DNA from: Conidiobolus incongruus B7586
Taxonomy: Eukaryota > Entomophthoromycota > Entomophthoromycetes > Entomophthorales > Conidiobolaceae
Length of the DNA: 41,098 nucleotides
NCBI GenBank assembly: GCA_000697335.1
Contig: JNEM01013795.1
Span: 1-41,098 of the forward strand
Direction of reading: 5' to 3'
Shown piece after piece: positions 1-11,228 of the stretch; position 1 is the first letter of the stretch, and every line of letters begins with the position of its first letter. Under the pieces are notes generated by a model, which had not been told where the DNA came from, ran no database searches, and worked only from the letters and a program-made list of their open reading frames with translations. The translations under genes and the position numbers were made by a program.

Positions 1-962
1 AGGAGAGTATAAAGCGCAAGTTCAAATTCAGGACTGGTACCAATGAAAGCGGAGGAAACTGGCTTGAAGCTATTTCTCCATTCGAATTTAACTTGAGTCA
101 AGTGTTCTTTTCCGGTAGGATTTTCAAGAGGGTGAGATCCTTTAGGTTTAACATATCCTTTATATTCAAAACGATTTTCCTTTTCTTCGAAATACATGAA
201 CAACCAATTGTGGAATCCAATCACTTCATTGTCTCTAGTCTCGCCCAAGAATACATGTTCGAAAGCTGAGCTATCAGCTTTACCATCTCTCGATATAGGA
301 CTGAACCAAATTTCCTGCAATTTTTCTTGGAAAGAAGTAGGGTCACCACTACACAACCTTAGGGCAACAAGGTATTGGTGCAAGTATTGACCTGGTTTAG
401 TACTACAGAAAGCCTTCAAGAAAAGTTCTTGCTCCTTAATTTCATGAGAAGTATGATTTTCTGCAACACCCGTTTCAGAGGTGTAATTATCTAAAAGGTC
501 ATAGAAGTACTTATAGGTGGGAATAGTGAATATTCTAGGCTCGTTAACATATCTAAACAACTTATTCCTTGCTTTTTCATTGGGACTACCAGCACTACTG
601 GAAAGTTGATAATACATCTCATAATCTAAACCTGGATTCAAACGGTTGCTATCCAAAGCCCATAATTTTTCACAAGCAAGTCTATGATTTTTGAGCTCTT
701 CGGAAGTAGGCGCCAAGCTAATGGGAGAAGAAGCAGAAGTAGCACTGGAAGTAATTGAAGGAGGCTTTCCAGGGGAGGTAGGGGGCTTATGACCATTCGT
801 ATCTTGCCAATCGGAAAGAGGAATGTCGTTCAAAGTAGCGAAATGAGTTTTAGGTGGACGGGTGATTTTATCGGCAGGCAAAGATCCTACTTGATTAGTT
901 TTAGAGTGAGCGTCACTTCCATCGTCACCACCACAACATATTAGTCTTAAAATTGCCTCCAT
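1..962 (-). CDS. EndoU-family endoribonuclease (XendoU/PP11 type), 3' end off the window
   Basis: Open frame of 320 codons from the ATG at 960-962 to the left edge with no stop, so the C-terminus (probably a few tens of residues) lies outside the window. EndoU enzymes cleave RNA at uridines, leaving 2',3'-cyclic phosphate ends. The family signature is clear: EHVFLGE (His236), GFHNWLFMYFEEK (His251) and EYKGYV (Lys268) supply the His-His-Lys catalytic set, followed by PVSSAFIGTSPEFELALYT near residue 301-319, a hallmark of the EndoU C-terminal lobe. Residues 1-85 are Ser/Pro/Thr-rich, with a Cys-Cys pair at 9-10 and no convincing signal peptide, so a cytosolic or membrane-tethered rather than secreted form is likely. 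No intron is needed. EndoU is patchily distributed in fungi. The family call is secure from the motifs; substrate and location are inferred. Confidence 0.9.
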   Translation of the reverse strand, partial: MEAILRLICCGGDDGSDAHSKTNQVGSLPADKITRPPKTHFATLNDIPLSDWQDTNGHKPPTSPGKPPSITSSATSASSPISLAPTSEELKNHRLACEKLWALDSNRLNPGLDYEMYYQLSSSAGSPNEKARNKLFRYVNEPRIFTIPTYKYFYDLLDNYTSETGVAENHTSHEIKEQELFLKAFCSTKPGQYLHQYLVALRLCSGDPTSFQEKLQEIWFSPISRDGKADSSAFEHVFLGETRDNEVIGFHNWLFMYFEEKENRFEYKGYVKPKGSHPLENPTGKEHLTQVKFEWRNSFKPVSSAFIGTSPEFELALYTL

Positions 963-3900
963 AATAGCTAATATTAAATTATGACCAAGTTTTAGAAATT
1001 AATTAAAAATGTTTTATAAAATGAAAAGAGAATGATTTAAATGATTGATAAATGTTTAATGTGCAATATGAACAATATATTAAAATAATTAAATATAATA
1101 TGATGTCTGGAATTCAACTACAAGTTATACTAAGTCAATTAGAATAAATTACAAAAATCCAAATATGATGAGAAAAGGTTTAATCAATGGAAATTTGAGT
1201 TGATTCCTTAGTAAAGGATGCGTTTATCCAAATAGACCAAGCAGTTGAAAAGAATAGGAGGAGTAAAATTGTTAAACAAGAAGTAAACCGCCAATAATTC
1301 TCACTAATTTGGTTTTATATACACCCAGAATGTTTATTAATTCATGTTGATTTAAAGTTTTCTCTCATCTTTCCCAAATTGAGGTGATGGTTAAATTTAT
1401 CTATTGTAGCAGTAATTGGCTTATTTAATTGGTCTAATGCTAATCAAGTTCAGTTGCCATAATCATCTATCCAATGTATCTTGATAGTTCAAATAGATGA
1501 GTGAGCATATGGAGTCACTCTGATGATTAGTGGTCTTCAAATCAATGGAAAATTAACGATGATCTTCGAGCCTACATCATTGGATATATATGAATACGTA
1601 CATCTCACTATCGCTAATCCTCAATCATGGTTAAATTTCCTTTGATTGAATGGTTTATCGCCAGTTCCCCACATTTTGGTAGTTGGAAAATCTCTCCTGT
1701 TAACTATAATGAATATTGGAGAATGGCACTCAATAACATGTTAATAACTCTATCTTGATACATTTGTAATTATTTTTTAATAGCTTTGATAAATAAAAAC
1801 ACGCATTCAATGAAGAGAGGGATGAATGATGAATCAAGAGACTAGAGAATGTTAAAATTTAAATTATCAATCCACTGCGAATATAAAAATCTGTAATTCA
1901 ATAAACTAAATAAACCCAGAATATATTATTATCAATAAAATTCCCTTAAATAACACATCAATAATAATATTACACTTGATATAAAGACACTTTGCAATCA
2001 CAATAACATTTTTATTCTTTTTTGATTATATTTACGTTTAGGAAATTTTAGCTTTTAAAAACAGATAAAAATGTGATAATAATATTAAATTCATACTCCA
2101 ATATTTAAATTTAAAAAAATTTCAAATTTTATTAACTATATTAGTTTAACTTAATCACAATTTTACAATATAAAATAGGGAATATAAGTATTATCATATT
2201 TATACTTATTATTTTATTTATATCAAATTTGGTTAATAAAAAATTTATTTCATCAAATATTATCCATTTAAGCTGTCAAATGCATAAATTGCATCATGTA
2301 TGAAATTTCTAGAATGTATCATATTTGTCAAAAATATTTTTCATGGCATAAAATGGTCAATGCTATTCAATCTAATGCCAAGTAAACGTACATCTCGTAT
2401 CCTTTGATTTTATTAATATCTCGTTTTAATACCACTAATATTAGGATTAACGAGCTATATAGTCTTTGACCAATTAACAACTAGTGATAATTCACAGTGA
2501 TAATATTTTCAAATGAAATGGGACACTCAATCATATAAATTTAGTTAACTTTATAAAAAAGGTTAAATAATTAATGAATAAAATTTGATAAAATAAATTT
2601 ATTATAAAAGATAATAGTTTGTATCATGATAACATAATCCTAAAAGAAATTGAATTATAATGAGATGGCACTAAACTAGATCGATGATTAAACATTGATA
2701 GATAACTACCAATTTAACTACATTCAATAATTAACTAATATGAATATTTTTTACTATAATACTCTATAAATATGTATTTAAGATTCATGTATAGTGTATA
2801 ATTATAAATAAAGGCATAGAATCAAATAAACAATATATTTGTAACCAATTTAATATTATCTTTTTGGAATTACCCTTTTGAGATAGTTTTTAATAAGGTT
2901 AATTATGAATAGTTTGGAGTTGACTCCATTTTATTTTTAGAATTTTAAAGGTATTAGAAGTAACTAAAATTAAATATTAAATATTTTTTTATTTGATTAA
3001 TCTAGAATATTTTATAATATTACCATGATGAAAATTTATAACATTTTCAAAGCGTAACTATTAATAATATATAGACTGCATTCAAAATCAAAATATTTAA
3101 CATAGATCATACAAGTAATTCGATTTAGTAAGGCATCGAATTTGCAATATACAAATATCAAATAAAACAGGGCAATAAAATATAAATATTTATTTAAAAT
3201 CTTAATAAGCTGGTTTATTAATATTTCATATGCCAATTCTATAATCTTGATTTTTAAGAATTTAAACTGAATTAATGATTAATAGTTGATAATATTAAAT
3301 AAGATTAATTTAACAACTAGCTATATTTCCTTAAGGAATGAGTAAAATTCATGAAATTTCATTAATTTTCAATGAAAATTTTCATTTAATTTATTTGTTT
3401 AAAATAATCAATATAAAAATTTATAATTTAGCTATGTCAAGTTGAATTATTAATATTTTTAATTATATCTATTCTTTGTTGATATATTTTAAGTTTATTC
3501 ATTGAACGGGGTCATATGAATAGACCATATTCAGAAATAGCTGAATTATATTCACCAGCCAATTATTCAAGATTTAGATGTAAAAATTAATGTAAAGGAT
3601 AAGAAATATGTCAAAAGCCATTAAAGTTAGTATAATATTTATTAAAATATAATAGATTAATATATTAATAAATATTTTAGATTAATTAATGTATTATTTA
3701 ATTTCAAATTGAAGCAAACTTATTACACTTCATTTTCTAATCATTTATCCCAACAGGTAAAGTTTTTCTGATCAAGATTTACTAAAAAGCAATCAACAAT
3801 ATTTAGAGCCTATTATAATAAAACAGTGCATATTAACTTCCATTAACTAAAGTTTTATATTATCTAACCCTTTTCACTTTTGAAAAAATCAATATAATTG

Positions 3901-5288
3901 ATGTTTATATCATCAATATTGATGGGCCAAATTCGATATATTAAACATAATAAATATGGATTATGTAAAGTGTATTCAGTGAATCCTAGTTAAATATTGT
4001 TTTAAATCTAATAAATAGTCAAATATAGAGTGATAAATTAAAAAAATAAAATCAAGTCATAAATTACTATGACTAATTGAACGTGAAAATGCTATTAATT
4101 TCGAACCAATATAACTTTTAAAACTACATTACAAAAATGATATATAGATACACTTTGCAATCAGGTTATAATTTAAATTAAAATTAAAATTATGATAATA
4201 TTATATATTTGAGTAATATCATATATATCATTAAGTGTAAAAATTCTTTTTTTAATTATTTTTAATTAAATTCAATTTTAAAAATTTTAAATTTAGAATA
4301 AAAATATTCAACAGATTAAAATAATTCTGTAATATATTATAGTAATTTGATTTAATGAAATTATAAATTTCAAAAGATAATATAGTTATTATTTTTTTAT
4401 ATATTATAAAAAAATTGATGATTTTATATCACTAGCAAATCTATATTAGTTTATTAGATATATTAATCGCAGAGTAAATGGAAATAATATTATGTACTTT
4501 ATTTTAAGATAATATTAATAAATATTCTATTCATTATGGAGTTTATAAATTAACCATTTACTTCTGGAATGTAAAAATTATTCGACAAATGTTGGTAATT
4601 TTAATTAATATTACACTCAATAAGCTTTAATATAAAAATTTCATTTTCATTTATAGGTAGAGAATCACAAATATTATATCACATATTTTGTTTTGATTTC
4701 TAGTTTAAATACATATTACTCTTAACAAAGAAGAAAATATGTATTTTCACCAATAGATTTTAATGGGAAAAAATTAAATTACAATTTAATTCATCAACAA
4801 TTCTTAACAATGATATGAAATTAATTATAGTTTTATAAAAACATTTCACAAACTATCCAATAATTCGACCTTAATTAACTTTATAAACTATTGATTGATG
4901 TTTTATTATTAAAATATCAATACTCAATATAGTTTATCTATCATATTTGATTAAAATAAAGAATTTTATTAATTAAAGTTATATTTTATGTCCAAATTCA
5001 ATATTAATTAATTACTGAATCTTTATTAAAATTAATTTTAAAATTAAATTTAGCTATTAAAATCTTAAATCCTAAAAGCATGATAAATTTATATTTAAAA
5101 AAATTACATCTTTTATAATTTAGGATTAATTAATAATTATTTAATATAGTTTAATTATTGTGGATAAAATTAACACACTTTGGATAATCTTTGTATTCCT
5201 ATATAAAATATAATAAATTACAATTATAAAACAATAATTTAATTTTAATAATTAATAAATGAGGTTAAGTCATTAATAATCTAAATTA
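963..5288. other. 4.3-kb AT-rich gene desert
   Basis: No supported gene on either strand. Base composition is very AT-rich with many A/T homopolymers and scattered stops. A short stretch at about 1440-1745 is clearly richer in G+C and is listed separately as a possible gene remnant. The 66-codon open frame at 3036-3236 (-) is Ile/Tyr/Leu-rich in the way of chance AT-rich translation and was not accepted. Confidence 0.7.
1505..1744 (+). pseudogene. possible decayed host gene fragment, family unknown
   Basis: In one frame, codons 1505-1642 (46 codons) and 1646-1741 (32 codons) are open and separated by a single TGA at 1643-1645. The first part translates into ordinary-looking protein (for example ISGLQINGKL and EYVHLTIANP), and the local G+C is well above the surrounding desert. 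An overlapping frame is also open from the ATG at 1627-1629. No start codon or family motif was recognised. It may be an exon with an unrecognised intron, a pseudogene, or chance. Confidence 0.2.
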
Positions 5289-6776
5289 TTACATAAAATT
5301 CTCACTCAACAAAGACCGAGTGAAAGGTCGGAACTCCGGACAGTGCAATTTGATCCAATCGTGTTGTAGCACCTGTCGGGGTGTAAGACGTTCCGCAGGA
5401 TTGTAAACCAGCAGCTTTGAGATGAGATCCTGTGCCAATTCCGACATGTATGGTGGGAATGTGTACTGGATCCTGGCAATGCGCGTCATCGTCGAGTTCT
5501 TGTCCCGGGTTTCGAAGGGTGGTGTTCCAGTGATCATTTCGTAGATGATGCAGCCCAGGGCCCAGTAATCGCTAGCTAGGGAGTGGGGCTTGTTAGGCTC
5601 AATGATCTCTGGAGAGAAGTAGTCCAAGGTACCGCAGTAGGTGTATCGTCTTTCGTTGGGATCTTCTAAACACACTGACCATCCAAAATCAGACAGTTTA
5701 ATATTTTCATTACTGTCGAGCATTAAGTTCTCGGGTTTTAAATCTCTGTGAATGATGTTCTTTAATCTCAGGTACCATAGGGCATCTGCCAACTGTGCAG
5801 TATATTTAGCAGCTTTAGACTCACAAAATCTGCCAGCTTGTTTAATGTGATTGTACAATTGACCGTACGATGCGACTTCTTGTAATATGTAGAACGAATT
5901 ATTGTCGAAGTAGAAATCGAAAGTTCTGATGATATTGGGGTGCCTTAATGGGAATTGATTATTCACCTCCCTGACAATTTGCTCCATGAGGTTAGTTTTA
6001 GAAATATTTAATCGTCCCATGACTTTAAGTGCCATGAAGAACCCACTTTCGCGTTCTTTTACTAAATACACAGATCCCATAGCGCCTTGACCTAAAGGTC
6101 CGATAATTTTCAAATCTCTCAAGCGCAACTTTTCGATAATGTTGGACATACTCATAGTTGCCTGAGGTACCATATCCGCAATACCTCGACTGGCCATTGA
6201 CAACCGACGTTGTAGCACTGAGCTCCTATTATGACTGAAACTGGTTCTCCTTTGGGTCTCAGATTCCTCGGGAGTTATTTCAATTTGATGTTGATTCGGT
6301 TTCTGCACCATTTTATTAAGTGATTTGCTAGGTTGATGTACTACTCTGGTAGTAGTGGTAGTGACAGTAGCAGTAGTTGTAGTTTGCATCTGTTTCCTGA
6401 CACTTGTCCTCTTACCAATTTCGTTTGTCGGAGGCTCCTTCTTCACCACAGTACCGCGAGTCGAAACTCGTTTGGTATTAGTTTGCCTTCTAGCACCATT
6501 ATGTACCGAACTATTAGTCCTATTCGTTTCCAATTTCTTCTGAATGGAACTCCTCTTAGTAGATTTCAAAATAGGAGAATTTTCCACTGGAGGAATAACA
6601 ATTCTCTGATCTTTTCTCATACTGGACAGAGTAGGTCTCATAATAGACGAACTGATCACTTTCGTAGTGGTAATAGGCTTAAAATTTTTGGAAGTTCTAC
6701 TACTTACACACTCTTTTTTTATTTTTATATTATTAGTATTTAACCTTTCATTTGTAAATTTTCTTTCAATTGACAT
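5289..6776 (-). CDS. Aurora-family serine/threonine kinase
   Basis: Intronless 495-residue protein. Residues 1-216 are basic and Ser/Thr-rich, with a Thr tract at about 132-143 and a degron-like RRLS near 190. The kinase domain covers about 220-475: glycine loop GPLGQGAMGSVYLVK (226-240), ATP-anchoring Lys251, helix-C Glu270, HRDLKPEN (343-350), DFGWS (363-367) and the Aurora-type activation segment RRYTYCGTLDY, in which Thr379 aligns with the activating Thr of Aurora A/B, then SPE 388-390. DFGWS plus CGTLDY are diagnostic of Aurora rather than PLK or PKA. Early fungi usually have one Aurora/Ipl1 acting with INCENP and survivin at kinetochores and the spindle. All catalytic residues are present. 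Divergent from the 7506 gene across 729 bp. Its G+C is far above its flanks. Confidence 0.93.
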   Translation of the reverse strand: MSIERKFTNERLNTNNIKIKKECVSSRTSKNFKPITTTKVISSSIMRPTLSSMRKDQRIVIPPVENSPILKSTKRSSIQKKLETNRTNSSVHNGARRQTNTKRVSTRGTVVKKEPPTNEIGKRTSVRKQMQTTTTATVTTTTTRVVHQPSKSLNKMVQKPNQHQIEITPEESETQRRTSFSHNRSSVLQRRLSMASRGIADMVPQATMSMSNIIEKLRLRDLKIIGPLGQGAMGSVYLVKERESGFFMALKVMGRLNISKTNLMEQIVREVNNQFPLRHPNIIRTFDFYFDNNSFYILQEVASYGQLYNHIKQAGRFCESKAAKYTAQLADALWYLRLKNIIHRDLKPENLMLDSNENIKLSDFGWSVCLEDPNERRYTYCGTLDYFSPEIIEPNKPHSLASDYWALGCIIYEMITGTPPFETRDKNSTMTRIARIQYTFPPYMSELAQDLISKLLVYNPAERLTPRQVLQHDWIKLHCPEFRPFTRSLLSENFM

Positions 6777-7505
6777 AATATAAAAATTATTTTTTTAAAT
6801 ATTATTAATTAATAAATATAGTTCAAAAAAAAATTATTTAAATATATATGTAAATATTAAAAATAATTAATTATTATTATTTAAAAATGAAATATTTTTT
6901 TAATTATTTTTAATTTTTTAAAATATATATATATATATATAAAGAATATTAAAAATTAAATAAAAAAATTTAATTGGAATATAAATAAAAATTTAATTGA
7001 ATTAAATGTTATGGAAATTGAAGATTTAAATTAAATAAAAAAAGCATTTAAAATTTAATATTTTATATAGTACATCCATATAAATTTAATAAAATAATAT
7101 AAAAATAAATATAAAAATTTAATAATATTTAAATATTATATTTTCACAGACTTTATTTATATTAATTAATACTTTTATTAATTAAAAATAAATTAAAAAT
7201 TAAGATTTATTTATTTTGTAAAAATATACTAATATTAGATAATTGTTTTTGAAAATACATATATGTTAAGATGTATTCAAATTGCAGTATAAAAGTTTAT
7301 AAATTTTAATAAACTTAACAATATTTACTATTCTTGTTATTTTTTGTTAGTTAATTCTTTGATAAAATCAATTTAATCAGCAAATTATTATGGGAATGAA
7401 TTAAGATATTTGAATATAAAATATGATTGAATTCATTGATTCAATATGTAATAATAAAAAATTCTATCATTCTTTTTGTATAATGTTTATTAAAATAATT
7501 TAATA
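6777..7505. other. divergent intergenic region, extremely AT-rich
   Basis: Shared upstream region of the Aurora kinase (-) and the metallopeptidase-like gene (+). Almost pure A/T with an (AT)n run at about 6923-6940. No recognisable transcription-factor site or RNA gene. Confidence 0.6.
6922..6941. repeat. (AT)n microsatellite
   Basis: About nine AT units in a row within the Aurora upstream region. Confidence 0.8.
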
Positions 7506-9529
7506 ATGACAACTGAAAATATAAATAATGATGGTAAATATTAAACAATACTAAAAATATTATTATTAAATTTTAAATTTGTAAATTACTACTAGTTCAA
7601 AATCCTAATGCCCCAAAAATAATATTCGATAACTTAGTCAACGACGAAGAGATAAACCACAGAACGGTAATAGTACGAGGACATATTGAAACTACTGGAA
7701 ATTATGAAGATTTTTTATTCGTACTATTCAATAATGTGGTGTATCCTTGGCCTATTGAAAATGGCGAATTTCGTGGAGTAGTAGTATTAAATAAGCGTCA
7801 TAACAATGTCTATTTTCAATATGGCGAAGTGAACACCACTTTGCATTTACACTATATCCCTTTGAATGATGTCGCCAGTTTGAAAGTTGCAGTGTTTTAT
7901 TGTAGAGATAGTAATTTGCAACTTCCTTTTAATGAAATTACCAATCCCAATGAGACTAGAGACCCTACAGAGATTAAAAAAGATATTAGAGATAAAATCT
8001 CAACAGCTGTTAGTTTGATTCAGAGTACAGTTGCTGATATTAATTTCATTCATAGGGGAAATCGTCAAACTTTCAATTTGGAACAGAGCACAAGTTTCCA
8101 GAGTGATCCAGAATATGTTAAGATTCATTTTGTTCCTTTGAATTGTACTCGTCAGGAACTCTTTGATATGTGTAAAATCCATAGACAGAATGATCAGAAT
8201 AATCGCGGAGTTTTTCTTCCTTTTATTCAAGCTTTAAATTTTTATGGCTATCCTTTTGATTCGGATCAGTATATCATGGGTTTCTTGTTGGACTCTGCGA
8301 GAGATGAACAATCTGGAGAGCTGTATGGCGAAATGAACTCCATTCTAATAACGCCTCGTCTTAAGATGTCCATATTTTCATGTGCTACAGTATTTTCATG
8401 GCCTTCTAATTTTAAATTATATGAGCATCTCTCCCAATCCTCAACATCTCTACTTCAAATGAAACATACCTACGGCTACCAAACCAATGATTTGGTAGAA
8501 CTTTGGGACTATAGTTTTACTAAATTATATCATTTGACTTTGAATTTGCTAAATTTAAAAACTAGAAAGGAATTGAATGAGGGAATTCATGAAGATGATC
8601 TCATTTTAAAGACATTTGTTCAGAAGCCAGTAGTCAATTCTGCTGAAGAGAAATTTGATCCTGCTAAATATTTGGGTACTCTGATGTTTCCAAAGCACAA
8701 GAGTTTGGAATTTGCTTATCACCTTATTGCCCGACCTTATGAGGATTATTTTAATCCTGTTTATCATCTCACATCGATACCTGGTATATATATATGTACC
8801 AATGGTTTGATAATCATGTCAAGTAGCAAAATTGTCAGCGTTCGTGTAATTGTTGGTTACAAAGAATACCTTCTATCATGCCAACATACGCCAATGCAAC
8901 CATTTCTAATTAGTTCGGATATATGGTTCAAACACAAATCTAAAGATCCCATCAATTTACATCTGCATACATTATCGGGTGGCAGCACCATGATTCCCGA
9001 TGTCACTACTTTCATCACCAAAAACTTTATCGATCTCCACAATCAAAACTATTACTATCGATCCCCTTCGCCATTCCCCGGTTCAGCATTCCACCAATCC
9101 ACTCATTTCGATGTTGAATTCTACAAGCAATCCCAATCCACTTACACAATCACCTTCTTTGGCACTGAAACCTCAATAACCGGCATCAAATTCAAATTCG
9201 GCAATAACATCATCAAGTACGGAACACAACAAATTCAAATTGGGCTCCCGACAACATACGACAACTTGAACTCCCTTGCAGCTATCCACTTTTTCTTAGG
9301 TCCTAAATCCATAGTCGGAATTGAACTCTTCTCGAGTCAGGGATATTCATCATTCGTGGGCAGTAAGCAGGGGCATTTAATAGTGTTACAGCCTCCGAAC
9401 AACATACAGATATCAGGGATTTACGGTAGTTACAATTACGAAAGTTTAATTAACCTTGGAATTATTCACAAGGTGGACACTGTTATTACAGATCATTGCG
9501 TTGGTGAAGGATTTAGTGTGAATAATTAA
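7506..9529 (+). CDS. YIL108W-type putative metallopeptidase with jacalin-like lectin end; zinc motif not found
   Basis: Two exons: 7506-7533 and 7596-9529, separated by a 62-nt GTAAAT...CTAG intron in phase 1; 653 residues. The large open frame has no in-frame ATG at its front. The 28-nt first exon supplies MTTENINND and joins in frame. Family features: the N-terminal segment with YPWPIENGEFRG, a middle segment leading to SIFSCATVFSWP (about residues 268-279), and a C-terminal beta-rich part (about 520-645, with GPKSIVGIELFSSQGY and GIYGSY) that looks like a jacalin-type lectin. The fungal family normally carries HExxH plus a third ligand shortly after the SWP motif; here that stretch reads QMKHTYGYQTNDLVELWDY and no HExxH occurs anywhere in the protein. 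It is therefore probably an inactive, binding-type homologue. Family membership comes from remembered motif patterns. Confidence 0.75.
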
Positions 9530-11228
9530 TTATGCTTTTTACTTTGTTTAATTACTCTAAAAAAGCTGAAAATTCATATTAATATATATTTTATAATTAT
9601 TTTTAATAACAATGTATTTGAATGTGCTAAGTTTTAATATATATTTACTTAATCAAGGGTATATATGTCAACTATATCTATCAGGTTGGAAAGAAAGAAA
9701 TCATAAATTTTTTAATTTCTGATTTTTTCAAATATATTGTTAGTTTTAAAAATAAATTATATACAAAATATATAAGAGAATTTGTATTTTCACAATATTT
9801 ATCATTTTTAATAAATTTTTCATTAAAATATTTTTATTTCCAAATTTATTGTTATATTTAATTAAGTTTAAATTAAAGAATAATTATTAAAATCATTTAT
9901 TTTAGTATTATTAAAACTTAACTAGAAACTTTTTAAAATTATTTAAGATTTACAATCAATTTATAAAAATAATGCTTTATCTAAAACTATTATTTATTAC
10001 TAAGTTTGACATTTTAAAGTTAAAAGGGATATTATTTAAAATCTATCAAAATTTAAAAGATTAATTTATATTGTTATATTGTTTTTTATTTTAGTTACAT
10101 TATCAAAGTAATTTAATATTAAATATAAAAATACCTATAGAGTTTAAACTTAGTTTGATTAATAAAAATATATAACAAATATTTTATAATTTAACAAAAA
10201 CTTAAAAAAAATTAAAATAACTATAATGAAATAAAACTTAATAAGATATAACTATTAGCAAAAGCTCTCATATTAAATTATTATAATTAATATATCTTAA
10301 ATTCTTTAATATAACCTTTTATTTAAAACAAAACAAAATAAAATATTATATAGAATTAAAACAACCACTATTATAAATTTCATTAAAAAACATTTTATTT
10401 ATAAAAAATATTAATTGTTTTAATTATTTATAATTATAAATAGGCTTTGATTTGCTTTTTTAAATTAAATTAATTAATGACAAGTTTTATATTTCTTTAT
10501 ATAAAACTATTTTTAATTAGTGTTATTATAAACTCAAGATGCTGATTATTATATATAATAATTATAAAATATATCAAGCTAGAATAATAAAAGATTTTCT
10601 ATATAAAAAATTAGAAAAAACTACCATATTTAGTATATTCACTATATTATAACTTATATGTTTATAATTATTTTATATAATTAAAAAATTGGCTTAAAAA
10701 CAAGAAAATTCTTATAAATTTGATTGGTTTATAAAATAGTAAATTTTAGTTATTAATAAAAAGAGTTTTTTTTAAGTATTAAATGCTTGTTAAAAGTATA
10801 AAAAGAATTTATTAATAATAAAATTGAGTATTAATTTTATTTTATATATTTCTTTTATTATATTATTAGATATTATATTTAATTTTGATTTTAAAAATTT
10901 ACTATTATTTAATCTCTAAAATAATAATAATATGATTTTAATTATCTATTGTGATTTATAAATTTAAACAGATATAATTTTAGATCTATATCATATTTAT
11001 TTTACTCTACTATATTAAAATATTACTTTTAAATTTGATTAGTATTTCTTTATTTATACAATAAAACAGATTTTAAGTTTCTTTGAATTAGTGAACAAAT
11101 TTGACAGTGTATCCCATAATTTAGATATAAGGTATTCAAATTTTAAGTGATATATAAATTCATCAAATATCAGTCCAAATATCAAATATCAAAAAAGTTT
11201 TAAATATATTGAATAATTAAAAATTGAT
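9530..11228. other. 1.7-kb AT-rich intergenic region containing a dispersed repeat
   Basis: No gene supported. The portion around 10500-10910 is related, in inverted orientation, to the AT-rich sequence near 40640-40990 (listed as repeats). The rest is low-complexity A/T. Confidence 0.6.
10500..10910 (-). repeat. AT-rich dispersed repeat, copy A (inverted relative to copy B)
   Basis: The reverse complement of 10621-10635 is identical to 40911-40925 (TACTAAATATGGTAG). Similarity continues on both sides by eye: the poly-T/AAATCTTT block after it, and TATAAxAATTTTCT and AAAATTAAATATAATAT blocks before it. I judge this to be a diverged copy of one interspersed element of unknown type. No coding capacity or clear terminal structure was seen; boundaries are approximate. 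Confidence 0.55.

Noticed and set aside
6333-6743. 136-codon plus-strand frame opposite the Aurora kinase
   Set aside because: Antisense shadow of the kinase N-terminal region, with no family features.
7736-7738. GTG as start of the metallopeptidase-like protein
   Set aside because: Conserved sequence continues upstream in frame to an exon with a proper ATG at 7506.
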